From the NCBI GenBank assembly GCA_012064385.1, contig QRDG01002529.1, forward strand, positions 106,393-170,392: a stretch of 64,000 nt of DNA. Reading direction: 5' to 3'. Shown here piece after piece: positions 36,924 through 47,238 of this stretch. The stretch's first letter is position 1. Every line of letters begins with the position of its first letter. Under the pieces are notes generated by a model. The model ran no database searches and was not told the DNA's origin. It saw only the letters and a list, made by a program, of their open reading frames with translations. Source of the stretch: Puccinellia tenuiflora (taxonomy: Eukaryota > Streptophyta > Magnoliopsida > Poales > Poaceae). The position numbers and the translations under genes were made by a program.

Positions 36924-39900
36924 TGTAACAGCCCCAACTTGGCAATGAAAAATACGAAGAATTTTTCCACTTTTTGTTTCCATGATTGCATCATAGCATC
37001 CACATGCAATTGCTAATTCAAACATCCATTTGGAAACAAATTGAATTGGGGAGGCCAACTTCCCAACCTCCAAACCAATGACCATGCTCAACTTAGCAAA
37101 CCAATTCATTCTTGGACTTCCAAATGGTTTAGGAAGTTCCAAGTATACTTTTGGAAACCATTTCTCAATTTCTAAATATTGCCAAATGAGAGATAAATAT
37201 GAGAATCCCAAATTGGCTAAATTCCTTTACTATTTTTGAAACCAAGTTAAACTTTCCAAAAATTCAAACTAAAATCACGGAGTGCTTCAATGTTATTGTT
37301 AGAGCCTCCATGATTAAAGTCACTATTTTTGGAAATGGTTAATTGCTCCAATTAAATGCTTTTTGCAATTTGTCAAAAATGACCAAATTTAAACCTCATG
37401 AACAAATGTTGCCCAAAACATTTTATTCTTGACCACAAAATTTTGTGGAGATTCTAAAGGTTAAATCTAGCTTATATGAATTTTATGGAATTTACAAAAA
37501 TGTTTTAGTGCCTCATTTAAATTCCTGAAGTCTGCTGAACTTAAAAAGGAAAAACAGAAAATGCATAATTGTTTAAATTACTGACAGTGGGTCCCCACTT
37601 TCAGTCTCTCTCTCTCTCCCCTCCCTTCTCACTGTGCGCCATGGCGCACTGGCGCCATGCCGCGGCCGTGCCCACCCATGCCGCCCTGCCCCCGCTCGAC
37701 CTGCTGCCCTGAGGTGATCAAGGAGGACCCCCACCTGCTCCTCCTCCTCGCCTGCTCCCTCCCCTGTGCTCTCCCTCTCCCTCCATACGTGCGCACCACG
37801 GCCGAGCTCTAGCTCGAGCTCGTCGACCCGTCGCCGATGCTACATGCCGCCCAGGACGAATCGGGGCAGGCCATCTCCTTCCCCGCGTCCTTCTCGTCCT
37901 CCCAGGCCAAGGAATCGAGTCGGGACCGGTTGTGCCAACGCCGGCGTCCCCGACACCGTACGCCCCCTGCCGCCACTCACCGGCCCGATTCCGGCGAAAT
38001 CTACCATCACTCCGCCGTCCAAACTCCACAATCGGCCGAGGTGGGTTTCTCTCCGTCTTGGCCCTTTTTCCCGCGCCCCTTTTTCCTATCCTCGCCGTCG
38101 GTTTGGTCGCCGTCGGCCACCGCCGCGTCCCCGCCAGTGTGCCCGGCCTCGGGCCCCGGCCTGACCGGCCACAAGGCCGGCTGGCTCGGGCAGCTGCCCG
38201 GCCTCGCCCCGGCCTGGGCTCGCACTGGGCCGGCCAGACGGCCGGACCCTTCGGCCACAGCCCCGGCCTAGCCCCCAGCCTGGGTCGGCCAAAGGCCGGC
38301 CTCTTCGGGCTGCCCCCGGCCTTGGGCCCGGCCTGGCCGGATGTGCGGCCGGCCTGTCTGCTTTTTACTTTTCCCTTTTTGGAAACTAAAAGGGTTTAAA
38401 ATAATTGATATCTTTTTAATTGGTGAACCAAATTTGACAAACCAAATATCAATTTAAGCAGGAAAACAAACCCTACAACTTGGAATCATTAAATTTGTCT
38501 TTTGGACTTATATTCTTGTTGTTTATATAGGAGTTCCTAAAATGGGTTAAATAATACCAAATTGGGAAAAATCATAACTTATTAAATAATCATCCAATTT
38601 TTATAAATAAAATATCAATGTGATCAATATGTCAAATGCTTTTCAACCATGTCAATGTCATGTCATGATCACAAATATTTATTTGATGAATTTACTTAAT
38701 TGATTAAAGAAATTAAATTCAATTAATTATTTAATTCGCTATTTAATTATCGGTGCTCCGAAAATTACAAATGAGGTACCAAACTGATCAGAAGAACAAA
38801 CCCTATCCATTCATGTCATGTTCATACATATTTGAGCCACTTCTCTAATAATTTGATAATTTATAAAGAATGTGGGCACTAAGATAAATATGGGGTTGTT
38901 TCCAAATAATTGCACTAATTATTTGGCTCCCCATTTAATGTTGTTATTTAAATTATATAATGATATCCTTGCATGAAATTGACATGTCATCATGTGATTG
39001 AGCATTGCACTTGTCCTCGTGTGATTTATTTGTTCTTTGTGTTATTTTTGGGTATCGATAGATTCCGGAGTTGAGGTCACCCCAACCTATCCCGACGAGC
39101 CGTACTACACGCCCCGGCAGCAAGGCAAGAGATAACCTAACCTTCTTGGCGTTCTAGCATCCTAATGTTTTATAAACTTATTTTACCCACCATAATATTG
39201 CATGCGGTTCAAATGTCAGTTTTGATCAAGACTTAGAGTATCCTATGAATGCATGTTATTCCCCGAGCCAATCACATGTATCCCTACCTATGAACCTTAG
39301 TGTTGATGTGTTGGCCGGAGACAAGAATATAATTGTTGTATTTATATGCTTAGCCATGCTTAGTCAAATGCTAGCAATGTCCGTTGTTTTAATTCCATAA
39401 TTGTTGATGTTGATGGAATGTTTCGGACATGGTGGATATGTGGGTTGTTTAATTAAAATGCTAAGAAGGCTTGGGTGAGTTGCCATCGGGGATGGTGTTT
39501 TGCCTCACTCTTGCCCCTAGGTGCGAGTTCTTGTCTCTAGACTCAAGATCGAGCGTGCTGCCATTGGTGGGTGTATGGGCGCCTTACTGACCAAATAATT
39601 TGTGAGGGTCTTGTCAAGGGTCCTCTAGTTTGCTATTTCCATTTGCGCGTGTGTGGTGTGGGTGGAAAAGAAAACGAGGATGGTGGTGTTTAGGATGTGG
39701 CCGCGGGGCAGGGCGCTGGGAGCGCTGAACCTGTCCATCCGCACACGGATGGTCCTTGAGTAAGCCTCATGCATTGTAAAGGTCTAACCGCGCCCGCTCG
39801 CCGGCCTTCCCCGGAAGAGGGCCAATTAGGTGAGCCGGATGGTACCAATGGGTAAAATAGTACACCCTTGCAGGGTTTAATCTTTCGAAAAGCCGTGTCC

Positions 39901-39931
39901 GCGGTTATGGACGACTTGGGAACGGATATAC
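36924..39931 (+). mobile_element. Gypsy-type LTR, interrupted at its right side
   Basis: It starts TGTAACAGCCCCAACTTGG, a typical start of long Triticeae gypsy LTRs. A (CT)n stretch at about 37603, a GC-rich segment (37640-38370) with many GGCCGG words, an AT-rich middle, and the family-typical end region CCGTGTCCGCGGTTATGG near 39890 follow. A copia LTR begins at 39932, so the LTR is either truncated or split there. No interior, primer-binding site or second copy was found. The frames at 37766-38399 lie in the GC-rich segment and look like chance. Confidence 0.7.
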
Positions 39932-42465
39932 TGAAAGTGCATGGTTGCCCCCATGCATGGTTTTGGTAATTAATGACAATCTCGATGGACTAAGATTTGT
40001 TTGAGCTCTATGTGTAGGTTGTCCTTTATCTTGTGTCAAGGTCATTTGTTGATCAAGACCAAGCTTGTCTCCATGTGTTGGAGTCAAGATGCTTTGCTTG
40101 ATCTCCATTTGTTGGAGTCAAGCTCAAGGGAAGAAAAGATTTGTGTTGATCAAAGGCCAAGTGAAGATATGCCGAAGAGGAGCGTCTCCCATCTTGGTGT
40201 ATGGGGGAGCATCAAGTGAATCTTCACCGAAGCGCAATCGAGGAAGGTGGTGCGTCTTGAGGAGATGAAGATCGTCTTCATCGACCTCAAGTGGTTTAAG
40301 CGCAAGGCAAAGGTATGATCTTGATAGGGTTTCTATTTTACCGGTCTCATGTTGTTTAGTGAGAGACCGGGTTATAGGATAGATAACCGTACTATCAAGA
40401 GGGGCTCTCGACCGAATATCGTGATCGTATCGCCGTAGAGAGCACAAACCTTTGCATCCATGCAATCATCTTTATTGGTTCTTATTTGTCTCTTATCGTG
40501 GTGTGGTCTTGGTGCTTGTCATGCTTGTCATGACAAAGCCAAGTTCACCGAAAACGGTTTTCATATGCGTCCCCTATTGCGTTTTCGGTATTGGAGATTT
40601 TGCCGGTTCATCCGTGCGGAAGATTTCTCTCTTCCATTTCTTTGCAAAATCTCCATTGCTTGTTTGCCTTTTTCAAAGGTAGCATTTGACGTCCTCTTTC
40701 CAACAAAATTGGTTTTACTCAATTCGGACTTCAATTGCAAAAGATCCGGCATTTTCGGTTTGCGAAAAAGAGTTCTTAACTTTCCCCATTTGGTTTTATT
40801 ATATTTTCTTGGACTATGATGTTTCTCTGCATAATCTTGTTGTGCTTGTTGTGACGATTCCAACAAGTCCAAGATTATCGAAAACGGAGTTCGTGGATGA
40901 AAGTTATTGCATTTCCGATTTGCAAATGGGAGCTTTTACCTTTCCCCATTTATTTTTATATTATATTCTTGGACTATGATGTTTCTCTGCATATTCTTGT
41001 TGTGCTCGTTGTGACGATTCCAACGAGTCCAAGTTTATCGAAAACGGAGTTCGTATGCGAAAGTTATTGCGGTTTTATTTCGGAGATTTTATTAGACAGA
41101 TTTCAGAAAAATGAAAAAGAAAAAAAAAAAAGGCTGCCGGCCTGGCCGGGCCGAGGCCGGCCCAAGGCCGGGTCGCTCGGGTGGTGTCCCGGCCCAACTA
41201 TTTCCCGCGAGGCCGGACCAGGCCGGTCCCAGGCCGGGGCCTTCGGGCTGTGCCCCGGCCTCCTCTCCCGTGCGGGCCGGCCCAAGGCCGTTACTAGGCC
41301 GGTTCCTCTGTTTCCTGATTCGATCGTTGCGTTTCTGTTCTGGCCGGCCTGGCCGACTCCAGGCTGGGTGCAGGCCGGGCTGTCTGGGCAGTTTTTTCTC
41401 CATCTTTGTCCAACTTTTTCTCCTACAACGGCTCCTTTTTGGAGCCACCTATAAAAGGGTTTTCTTCCCCATTTTTCTTGTAGATCTCATCCCTAGCTCT
41501 CTCTCCTCCATTGCCAACATTTTGAGAGCTCGATTCCTCCTAATCCCTCCGATGATTCTTGCCCAAATTTAGGGAAACAAGAGAGGAGATCTAGATCCAT
41601 CTTTCCACCAAACAAAATCTCCTCTAAGTGAGGGGAACTTGTGGGATCTAGATTTTGGAGTTCTTGGTGTTTCTCCTCCGTTCTTCCTCCTAAATCCCTC
41701 CGTAGCATTAGTTGCTTCGGTTGGATTTTGGGGAGAAGAACTTGACCACTTGGTGTGTTCTTCCCCTTTTGCATTTGTTGCATCGGGTTGTGCTCCCCAC
41801 GGTGATTCGTGGGATTGAAGGTTGGAAGCTTGTTACTCTTGGGTGCATTGTGTTCCCAAGAGCTTTGTGCCTCTTGGGTGCATTGTGTACCCTAGACGGT
41901 TTGGAGGTGCCGCGAAGTCTTCGCTTGTGGAGCTTCGGCACGAGTTTGGGAGCCCCCAATTGGGTTGTGGGTGTGTGCCCCAAGAAGAAGTTGTAAAGGG
42001 CTCCGGAATCCGCCTCGAAGGATTCCGATAGTGGAAGGTGAACCGATCCCTTGGGTGAGGTTCATCGGAGAATAGGGTGAGGCCTTTGTGGCATCTTGAG
42101 TAGGCCTTTTGTGGCGAGCTCACACCCCTCCAACGAGACGTACTCCCTTAACAAGGAGGAACTCGGGAATAAATCTTCGTCTCCGCGTGCCTCGGTTATT
42201 TCTATACCCGAGCTTTTACTTATGCAAATTTACATTGTGATAGCCATCGTGCTTGAAGTCTATATCTTGCTATCTCCTTGTTACTTGCCTTGTTTAGCAT
42301 AGGTTGTTGGTGCACTTAGGTAAACCTAGAATTTAGGTTGTTGGCTTGTTAATTTAAACACCTAGTTTTATTCCGCAATTATCAAGCCCCTAAATAGAAA
42401 AAGTTTTAATCGCCTATTCACCCCCCCCCCCTCTAGGCGACATCTCGGGCATAGTTGTTCTTTCA
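39932..42465 (+). repeat. 5' LTR of copia element A
   Basis: 2534 bp. It includes a GC-rich GGCCGG array (about 41138-41390), a TATAAAAGG box at about 41451, a likely 5' leader, a run of C near 42420 and the end TTCTTTCA. A related inverted LTR lies at 47239-49776, clearly diverged from it. Confidence 0.88.
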
Positions 42466-42467
42466 AT

Positions 42468-42479
42468 TGGTATCAGAGC
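42468..42479 (+). promoter_or_regulatory. Primer-binding site of copia element A
   Basis: TGGTATCAGAGC two bases after the LTR end, matching initiator tRNA-Met. Confidence 0.93.
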
Positions 42480-42519
42480 CTCGTCTCTCTTGTTTGGCTT
42501 TACCGCCTAGAGAGTAAAG

Positions 42520-44895
42520 ATGTCGTTTAGAGAATTAGTGCACGATCCCACTTTTATATTCAATGGCACAAATTATGATATATGGAAAATTCGCATGCTT
42601 AATCTTTTTAGGGATATAGACCCAATTTTAAAGAGTGTTGTAGATATGGGTTTTTCTCCTCCAAAGGATTCCCAAAATTTATCCTTAGAGGATGAGAAAA
42701 ACTCTTATCTCGATACTCTAGCATCTAATGGTCTTACATGTGTTTTAAGCGATGTAGTGCTTGAGTCAATCATGCCTTTCCGGAACGCCCATGAGCTTTG
42801 GACCAAGCTTCAAGAAAAATATGGAGTGTCCAACGCAATTGAGGATGATTGCTCTCCCTCCACCTCCGGCCGTGACGAGTTCTCGTCTTCATCTACTTCA
42901 CCAAAATATGGTAAGCCACAAACTAATGTGATGGTGAGTAGTGATAGGTCTTGCAATATTGATAGTGAGCTATTCTTTGATAATCTTTTATCTCTAGCTT
43001 GTTGCAATGCCTCATCTTTGGACTTAAACTATTCTAGCACTTCTAATGTCATACATGCTAGTGTTGATAGTCCTTGTATATCATCCAAAAATTGCTTAGA
43101 TAAATCAAATGATGATATGCTTGCTTTATCTTGTTGCCATGATAAAAATGCTTGTGTCTCCTCTAACTCTTGCATGAACAATAATGTAGAGGAAACGCAA
43201 TTTGCTATGCAACAAGATGTGAACTTGAGTAGTTCAAAACTTAATTGCTCTTCTTCATCCATCACTTATTGCCTTATGGCTAAATCTTCTTCTAGCAATG
43301 ATGATAATAATGATGATAATGTTGATGATAATAATGATGAAGAAGATGATATTGAAAAAATTAATGCTAGGCTTCAAAATAAAGGTCTAATGATTCTCAA
43401 AGCCCTTCCTAGTAATAAAAGTGCCCAAGCTAACCTCTTCGAAATCATGAGCACTCTTATTGAGCGTGGGCAAACTATTGAGGCCTTGGAAGCAAGCCTT
43501 GAAGAAAAAGGTAAGATCGAAAGAGATGATGCTATGGAGAAAGCATCATTAGAAGATGCTCTTGAGGAAGAGCATGAGACTCGTGCTTCTCTAGAGGAGA
43601 AACTAAATTCTATCGAGGAGTCTCATAATGATATAATTGCTAAAATCATTAAAGAACGTGACCATGCTCATGCTAAATATAAAGTGTTTAAAATGGAAAA
43701 TGCTAGATTAAATAATGAGCTTGTCATGTTATCTTCCTCTACTCCTAATGTCAATGATGCTTGTGCTACTAACTCCACTTCTTGTGAAGCATCTATTATA
43801 AAGGAGAATGTTGAGCTAAGGGCTCAACTTGAGTTGCTAACGAGCAAGTATGAGAAATTGGAAGCAAGTCATGAAAAGCTATCTAGCTCTAATGATAATC
43901 TTCTAGCATCCTATGGGAAGTTGGAAGAAAATCATGAAAAGCTATCTAGCTCTAATGATGAACTTCTAGCATCCTATGCTTGTCTCAAGTTGGCTCATGA
44001 GGCCATCACTACAAAGGTAACATCAAGTGAGCCTCATGTGGATATTAGCACAACTTTAATTAAAAATGCTCTATTGCCATGTGCTAGTCCTAGTAGTTCA
44101 TCCACTAAAAATGTTGGTACATCATGTGATGAATTACTTGCTTTGCCTTGTTGCTCTAACAATGATGCATCTACCTCCTCTAGTTCTTGTGTTGTCACTA
44201 ACCATGTAGGGAAAAGAGGAGAGCTCAAGGCCCAAGCCACTTCTTTGAAGAAAGGCTTGGAAAAGCGTCATGAAGGGAAGCGTGCACTTGACAACATGTT
44301 GAGTGTGCAACAATCCCCCAATGACAAGAGTGGACTTGGATTCATCTCCAACAACAAGGACAAGTCCAAGGTTGAGAAGAAGAATAAGGGCCAAGTTCAA
44401 ATCAAGAATCCGGCCAAGATCACTTGCTTCAAGTGCAAGCTAGAAGGGCACCATGTTTGGGATTGCCCAATGAAGAAGAAGATGCCTCTTAGTGAGAAGC
44501 AACTAGGGAAGCGGCCTCTTGCTCAATCTCGTGCTCAACCACGAGTTGAACAAAGGCCACCTCCCAAGAAGACTCAAGTTATTGCTCCTCAAGTTGAGGA
44601 GCCTATTAAGAAGAAGAAGAGTCGGTGTTGCTACCTTTGCCGTGGCAAAGGTCATTTTGCTTCTTCATGCACTAACGGTACCCCATCCAACCCTATCATA
44701 ATTGATGATGTTTATTCTATTGGGAAGGATAGAATTGGCAATGTATTTGCCAAATATGTGGGAGCTCAAAGTGGTGTGAAGAAAAGCACCATTTGGGTTC
44801 CCAAGCCTATTGTGACTAACCTCTTAGGACCCAACTTGGTTGGGGACCAACAAGTCTCAAACTTGATCAATAGGTGTTGTGGATGGCATTGGTGA
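42520..44895 (+). CDS. Gag-like protein, UBN2 type with two zinc knuckles, 791 residues
   Basis: The ATG follows the primer-binding site by 40 bases. Residues 1-110 resemble the UBN2-type copia Gag (FNGTNYDIWKIRM, then AHELWTKLQEKYGV). A Ser/Cys-rich region, a poly-Asp/Asn run (about 258-277) and a long charged coiled-coil region (about 280-490, with repeated EKLSSSND and LLASY units) follow. Two CCHC knuckles close the protein: CFKCKLEGHHVWDC at 636-649 and CYLCRGKGHFASSC at 704-717. Gag forms the particle that packages element RNA. It is longer than a usual copia Gag, and no protease, integrase or reverse transcriptase follows. The frame is intact, which suggests recent activity or selection for Gag alone. 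Confidence 0.87.
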   Translation: MSFRELVHDPTFIFNGTNYDIWKIRMLNLFRDIDPILKSVVDMGFSPPKDSQNLSLEDEKNSYLDTLASNGLTCVLSDVVLESIMPFRNAHELWTKLQEKYGVSNAIEDDCSPSTSGRDEFSSSSTSPKYGKPQTNVMVSSDRSCNIDSELFFDNLLSLACCNASSLDLNYSSTSNVIHASVDSPCISSKNCLDKSNDDMLALSCCHDKNACVSSNSCMNNNVEETQFAMQQDVNLSSSKLNCSSSSITYCLMAKSSSSNDDNNDDNVDDNNDEEDDIEKINARLQNKGLMILKALPSNKSAQANLFEIMSTLIERGQTIEALEASLEEKGKIERDDAMEKASLEDALEEEHETRASLEEKLNSIEESHNDIIAKIIKERDHAHAKYKVFKMENARLNNELVMLSSSTPNVNDACATNSTSCEASIIKENVELRAQLELLTSKYEKLEASHEKLSSSNDNLLASYGKLEENHEKLSSSNDELLASYACLKLAHEAITTKVTSSEPHVDISTTLIKNALLPCASPSSSSTKNVGTSCDELLALPCCSNNDASTSSSSCVVTNHVGKRGELKAQATSLKKGLEKRHEGKRALDNMLSVQQSPNDKSGLGFISNNKDKSKVEKKNKGQVQIKNPAKITCFKCKLEGHHVWDCPMKKKMPLSEKQLGKRPLAQSRAQPRVEQRPPPKKTQVIAPQVEEPIKKKKSRCCYLCRGKGHFASSCTNGTPSNPIIIDDVYSIGKDRIGNVFAKYVGAQSGVKKSTIWVPKPIVTNLLGPNLVGDQQVSNLINRCCGWHW

Positions 44896-46632
44896 CTTGC
44901 TATTTTTGAAGAATTAAGGGATCTTCATGGTTTTATCTCATCAAGCCAAGTCAATTGGATCATCACATACCTATCTCATAACCAATGCTTCCTCCTTGCG
45001 GTAACTTGTATTTAACTCATATATTCATTGAAAGTTGCTTGCTCCCTTGCATGTGTTAGTCTTGTTCCTAATATGTGCTTGTATGTGATATGCTTCTTTC
45101 CTACTAGTCTTGTTACTCAAGGTTGTGTATGTTAGTTGTGTATCATGTATGTGTAATTTGTGTGTTAGCTTTTTTTGAATCTTGTGTGGATTTCATTTGG
45201 CTCTTTGAGTTATTAATGGACTATCCCATTTTGGGGGAGTGATGTGCTTTGTGCACCTCACAAACCTAAAATGTATGTACATGAAGCACACCACCTAGTA
45301 TTGATATTTCATATTATCTAGTTACTATGTGGTATGTCATATTCATGAGAAATTCAAATTCTACATGTCCATTGATTTCTCTAGTTGGTTTTTAATTGCC
45401 TCTTGTTTAAAAATAAAATAAATTATCACATTATGGGGGAGTAATAAGCTATGTGCATATTACAAGCCCATAAAAATGTGAACATTTGAGGTTTGCCACT
45501 TAGAGTTGATATTGTACATTATCCATTTCCTATGTGGCATGTTTACTCAAACAAGTTCCAATTTTCCTTTATGGTTACCCTTTGGTTCTTGTTTGCTTGG
45601 GTTTGCTTGGTGTGGTTTTTCTCTAAATATGCCTTCCATATATTATGTGAGAAACCATTTGTTTCCTTTATTCTAATCATGGCTTTGCCGGTTTGATTCG
45701 AATAATTGAAAACTACCAACAACCCTCTTTAAAAATGGTGTTTTAATTCCTATCTTTTTCCATTTGCTAGTTGTGGTGAAGTTGGTCTTGTACATCATTC
45801 CTTTATACCACCGAGAAATATCTCTATATACTCCTTGTCCATGACAAGTGATACTAGTAATTGTGGTGGATTTTGTAGACCATCTTCACATTGGCTCTTG
45901 CGTTGATTTGCTTTATCTATTGCCTTCCTTGCCTTTTGAATGGATCCTATCTTTCAATCGGTAGTGTTTAGTGTTTTAGATAAAATATGGAGAGTAATGA
46001 TCCCTTGTGCATGCATTTTGTATTCAAATGCAAATATCAAAGATAATGCATGTATATTGGGGGAGCATTCCTTTTATTTAGAACACTAACCTATCTATCA
46101 ATTTTGATCCTTTTCAATTGGCATTTGATTCTTTATCTTGTGTTGGTACCTTCAATTGGTATTAATTGGAATTTAATATCTCCTCCATAGATATTTGTTC
46201 CAATTAATATTTATTGTGGGAGTCTTGATACCTTCTTGACTATTTAACTTTACTTGATTTCGGTCAAGTATCTACCCTCTTCTTGGTATCTTTTCTCTAA
46301 AATGACATTTGTTGTTTAATTGGTATCTTATTTTCAATTGATGTCTTATCGATCATTTGTTGTGTTGATTTGATTCTTTTGATATCACACCTCATGTGTT
46401 GATGTGTTATGGAATCAATCATTAGTTGATTTGATTTTTTCCTCAATCATGTGTTGATTTGGATTTTGATATAATTGGACAACCTTTTCTTGTCACACCT
46501 TGGTGTGCCTTATTGGTTACTTGGTGTTTTTGTCCAATTTGTATCTCTTTTGGTTCTTGTAAGTCTATGCATGCTTTTTACTAGTATATATATATTTAGC
46601 ATGCTAGTCTTTCTAGTTCCAAATATAGGGGA
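44896..46632 (+). other. Non-coding interior of copia element A
   Basis: AT-rich. Three diverged stretches contain a T-TTGGGGGAGTGATG-like word (about 45228, 45433 and 46057), polypurine-tract-like and spaced by 200-620 bases. No pol motif was seen. Confidence 0.6.
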
Positions 46633-46633
46633 N
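46633..46633. other. Undetermined base at the junction of two inverted elements
   Basis: A single n separates plus-oriented interior of element A from minus-oriented gag of element B. The abrupt change of orientation exactly here suggests an assembly join or collapsed region. Confidence 0.8.
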
Positions 46634-47183
46634 GACATTTAGAAGATATGCAAGGACTATCAACACAAGCATGCGAAACATTTATAGTTCTAGATGTGTT
46701 TAAGTCTAAAGATAAATCATTGCAATAAGATAGAGATGAAATATCATCTATAAGAAGCTCACTATCATCATTGCATAATTTATCCCTACTCACCATTGCA
46801 TTATTTTGTGGCTTGACACATGTAGGTGAAGTAGAAGAAGTTGAGAACTCATCACGCCCGGAGGTGGAGGGAGAACAATCATTCCCACAATAAATGGACA
46901 CACCATACTTGTCTTGAAGCTTGGTCCATACCTCATGAGCATTCCGATAAGGAGAGATCGACAAAGAAATTGCATTTCTCAAAGACTTGAAAATCACTTT
47001 AGAAGCTCCATCATCTAGATAAGAATTTTCCTCATCCTCTAGAGGAGAAAAACCCATATCTAGAATTTGCTCTATATAAGGATTAATGTCTCTAAAATAA
47101 TTTAGCATGCGATTTCTCCAATCATCATAATTAGTGCCATCGAATATTAAATAGGCATTGTGCACTAAACCACTAGACGACAT
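46634..47183 (-). CDS. Gag-like protein of copia element B, N-terminal fragment
   Basis: ATG at 47181-47183. The start MSSSGLVHNAYLIFDGTNYD parallels the Gag of element A, as do RNAHEVWTKLQDKYGV, SPSTSGRDEFS and VDSPCISSK near the end. The frame is open up to the undetermined base, where it is cut. Compared with element A it has a shorter segment after GFSP, so the two copies differ by small deletions. It carries only the UBN2-like part and the start of the Ser-rich region. Confidence 0.8.
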
Positions 47184-47224
47184 CTTTACTCTCTAGGCCG
47201 TGAAGCCCTATAAAGAGAGAACCC

Positions 47225-47236
47225 GCTCTGATACCA
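47225..47236 (-). promoter_or_regulatory. Primer-binding site of copia element B
   Basis: The minus strand reads TGGTATCAGAGC two bases after the LTR end at 47239. Confidence 0.92.
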
Positions 47237-47238
47237 AT

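Larger units (their letters stand above)
39932..46632 (+). mobile_element. Copia LTR element A with a gag-only ORF
   Basis: 5' LTR 39932-42465 (TGAAAGTGCATGG to GTTCTTTCA), primer-binding site 42468-42479, then a gag ORF (42520-44895) and about 1.7 kb of AT-rich sequence without pol. No 3' LTR is present: the sequence reaches an undetermined base at 46633, after which an inverted relative begins. The element may be a non-autonomous family encoding only Gag, or its pol and 3' LTR may be missing because of a truncation or an assembly join. Confidence 0.85.

Noticed and set aside
37766..38399. Overlapping frames rich in Pro, Arg and Ser in the gypsy LTR
   Set aside because: They come from GGCCGG-rich sequence where stops are rare by composition; no conserved motif.
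41111..41572. 153-codon frame in the LTR of copia element A
   Set aside because: GC-rich LTR leader sequence; no counterpart in the inverted LTR of element B.
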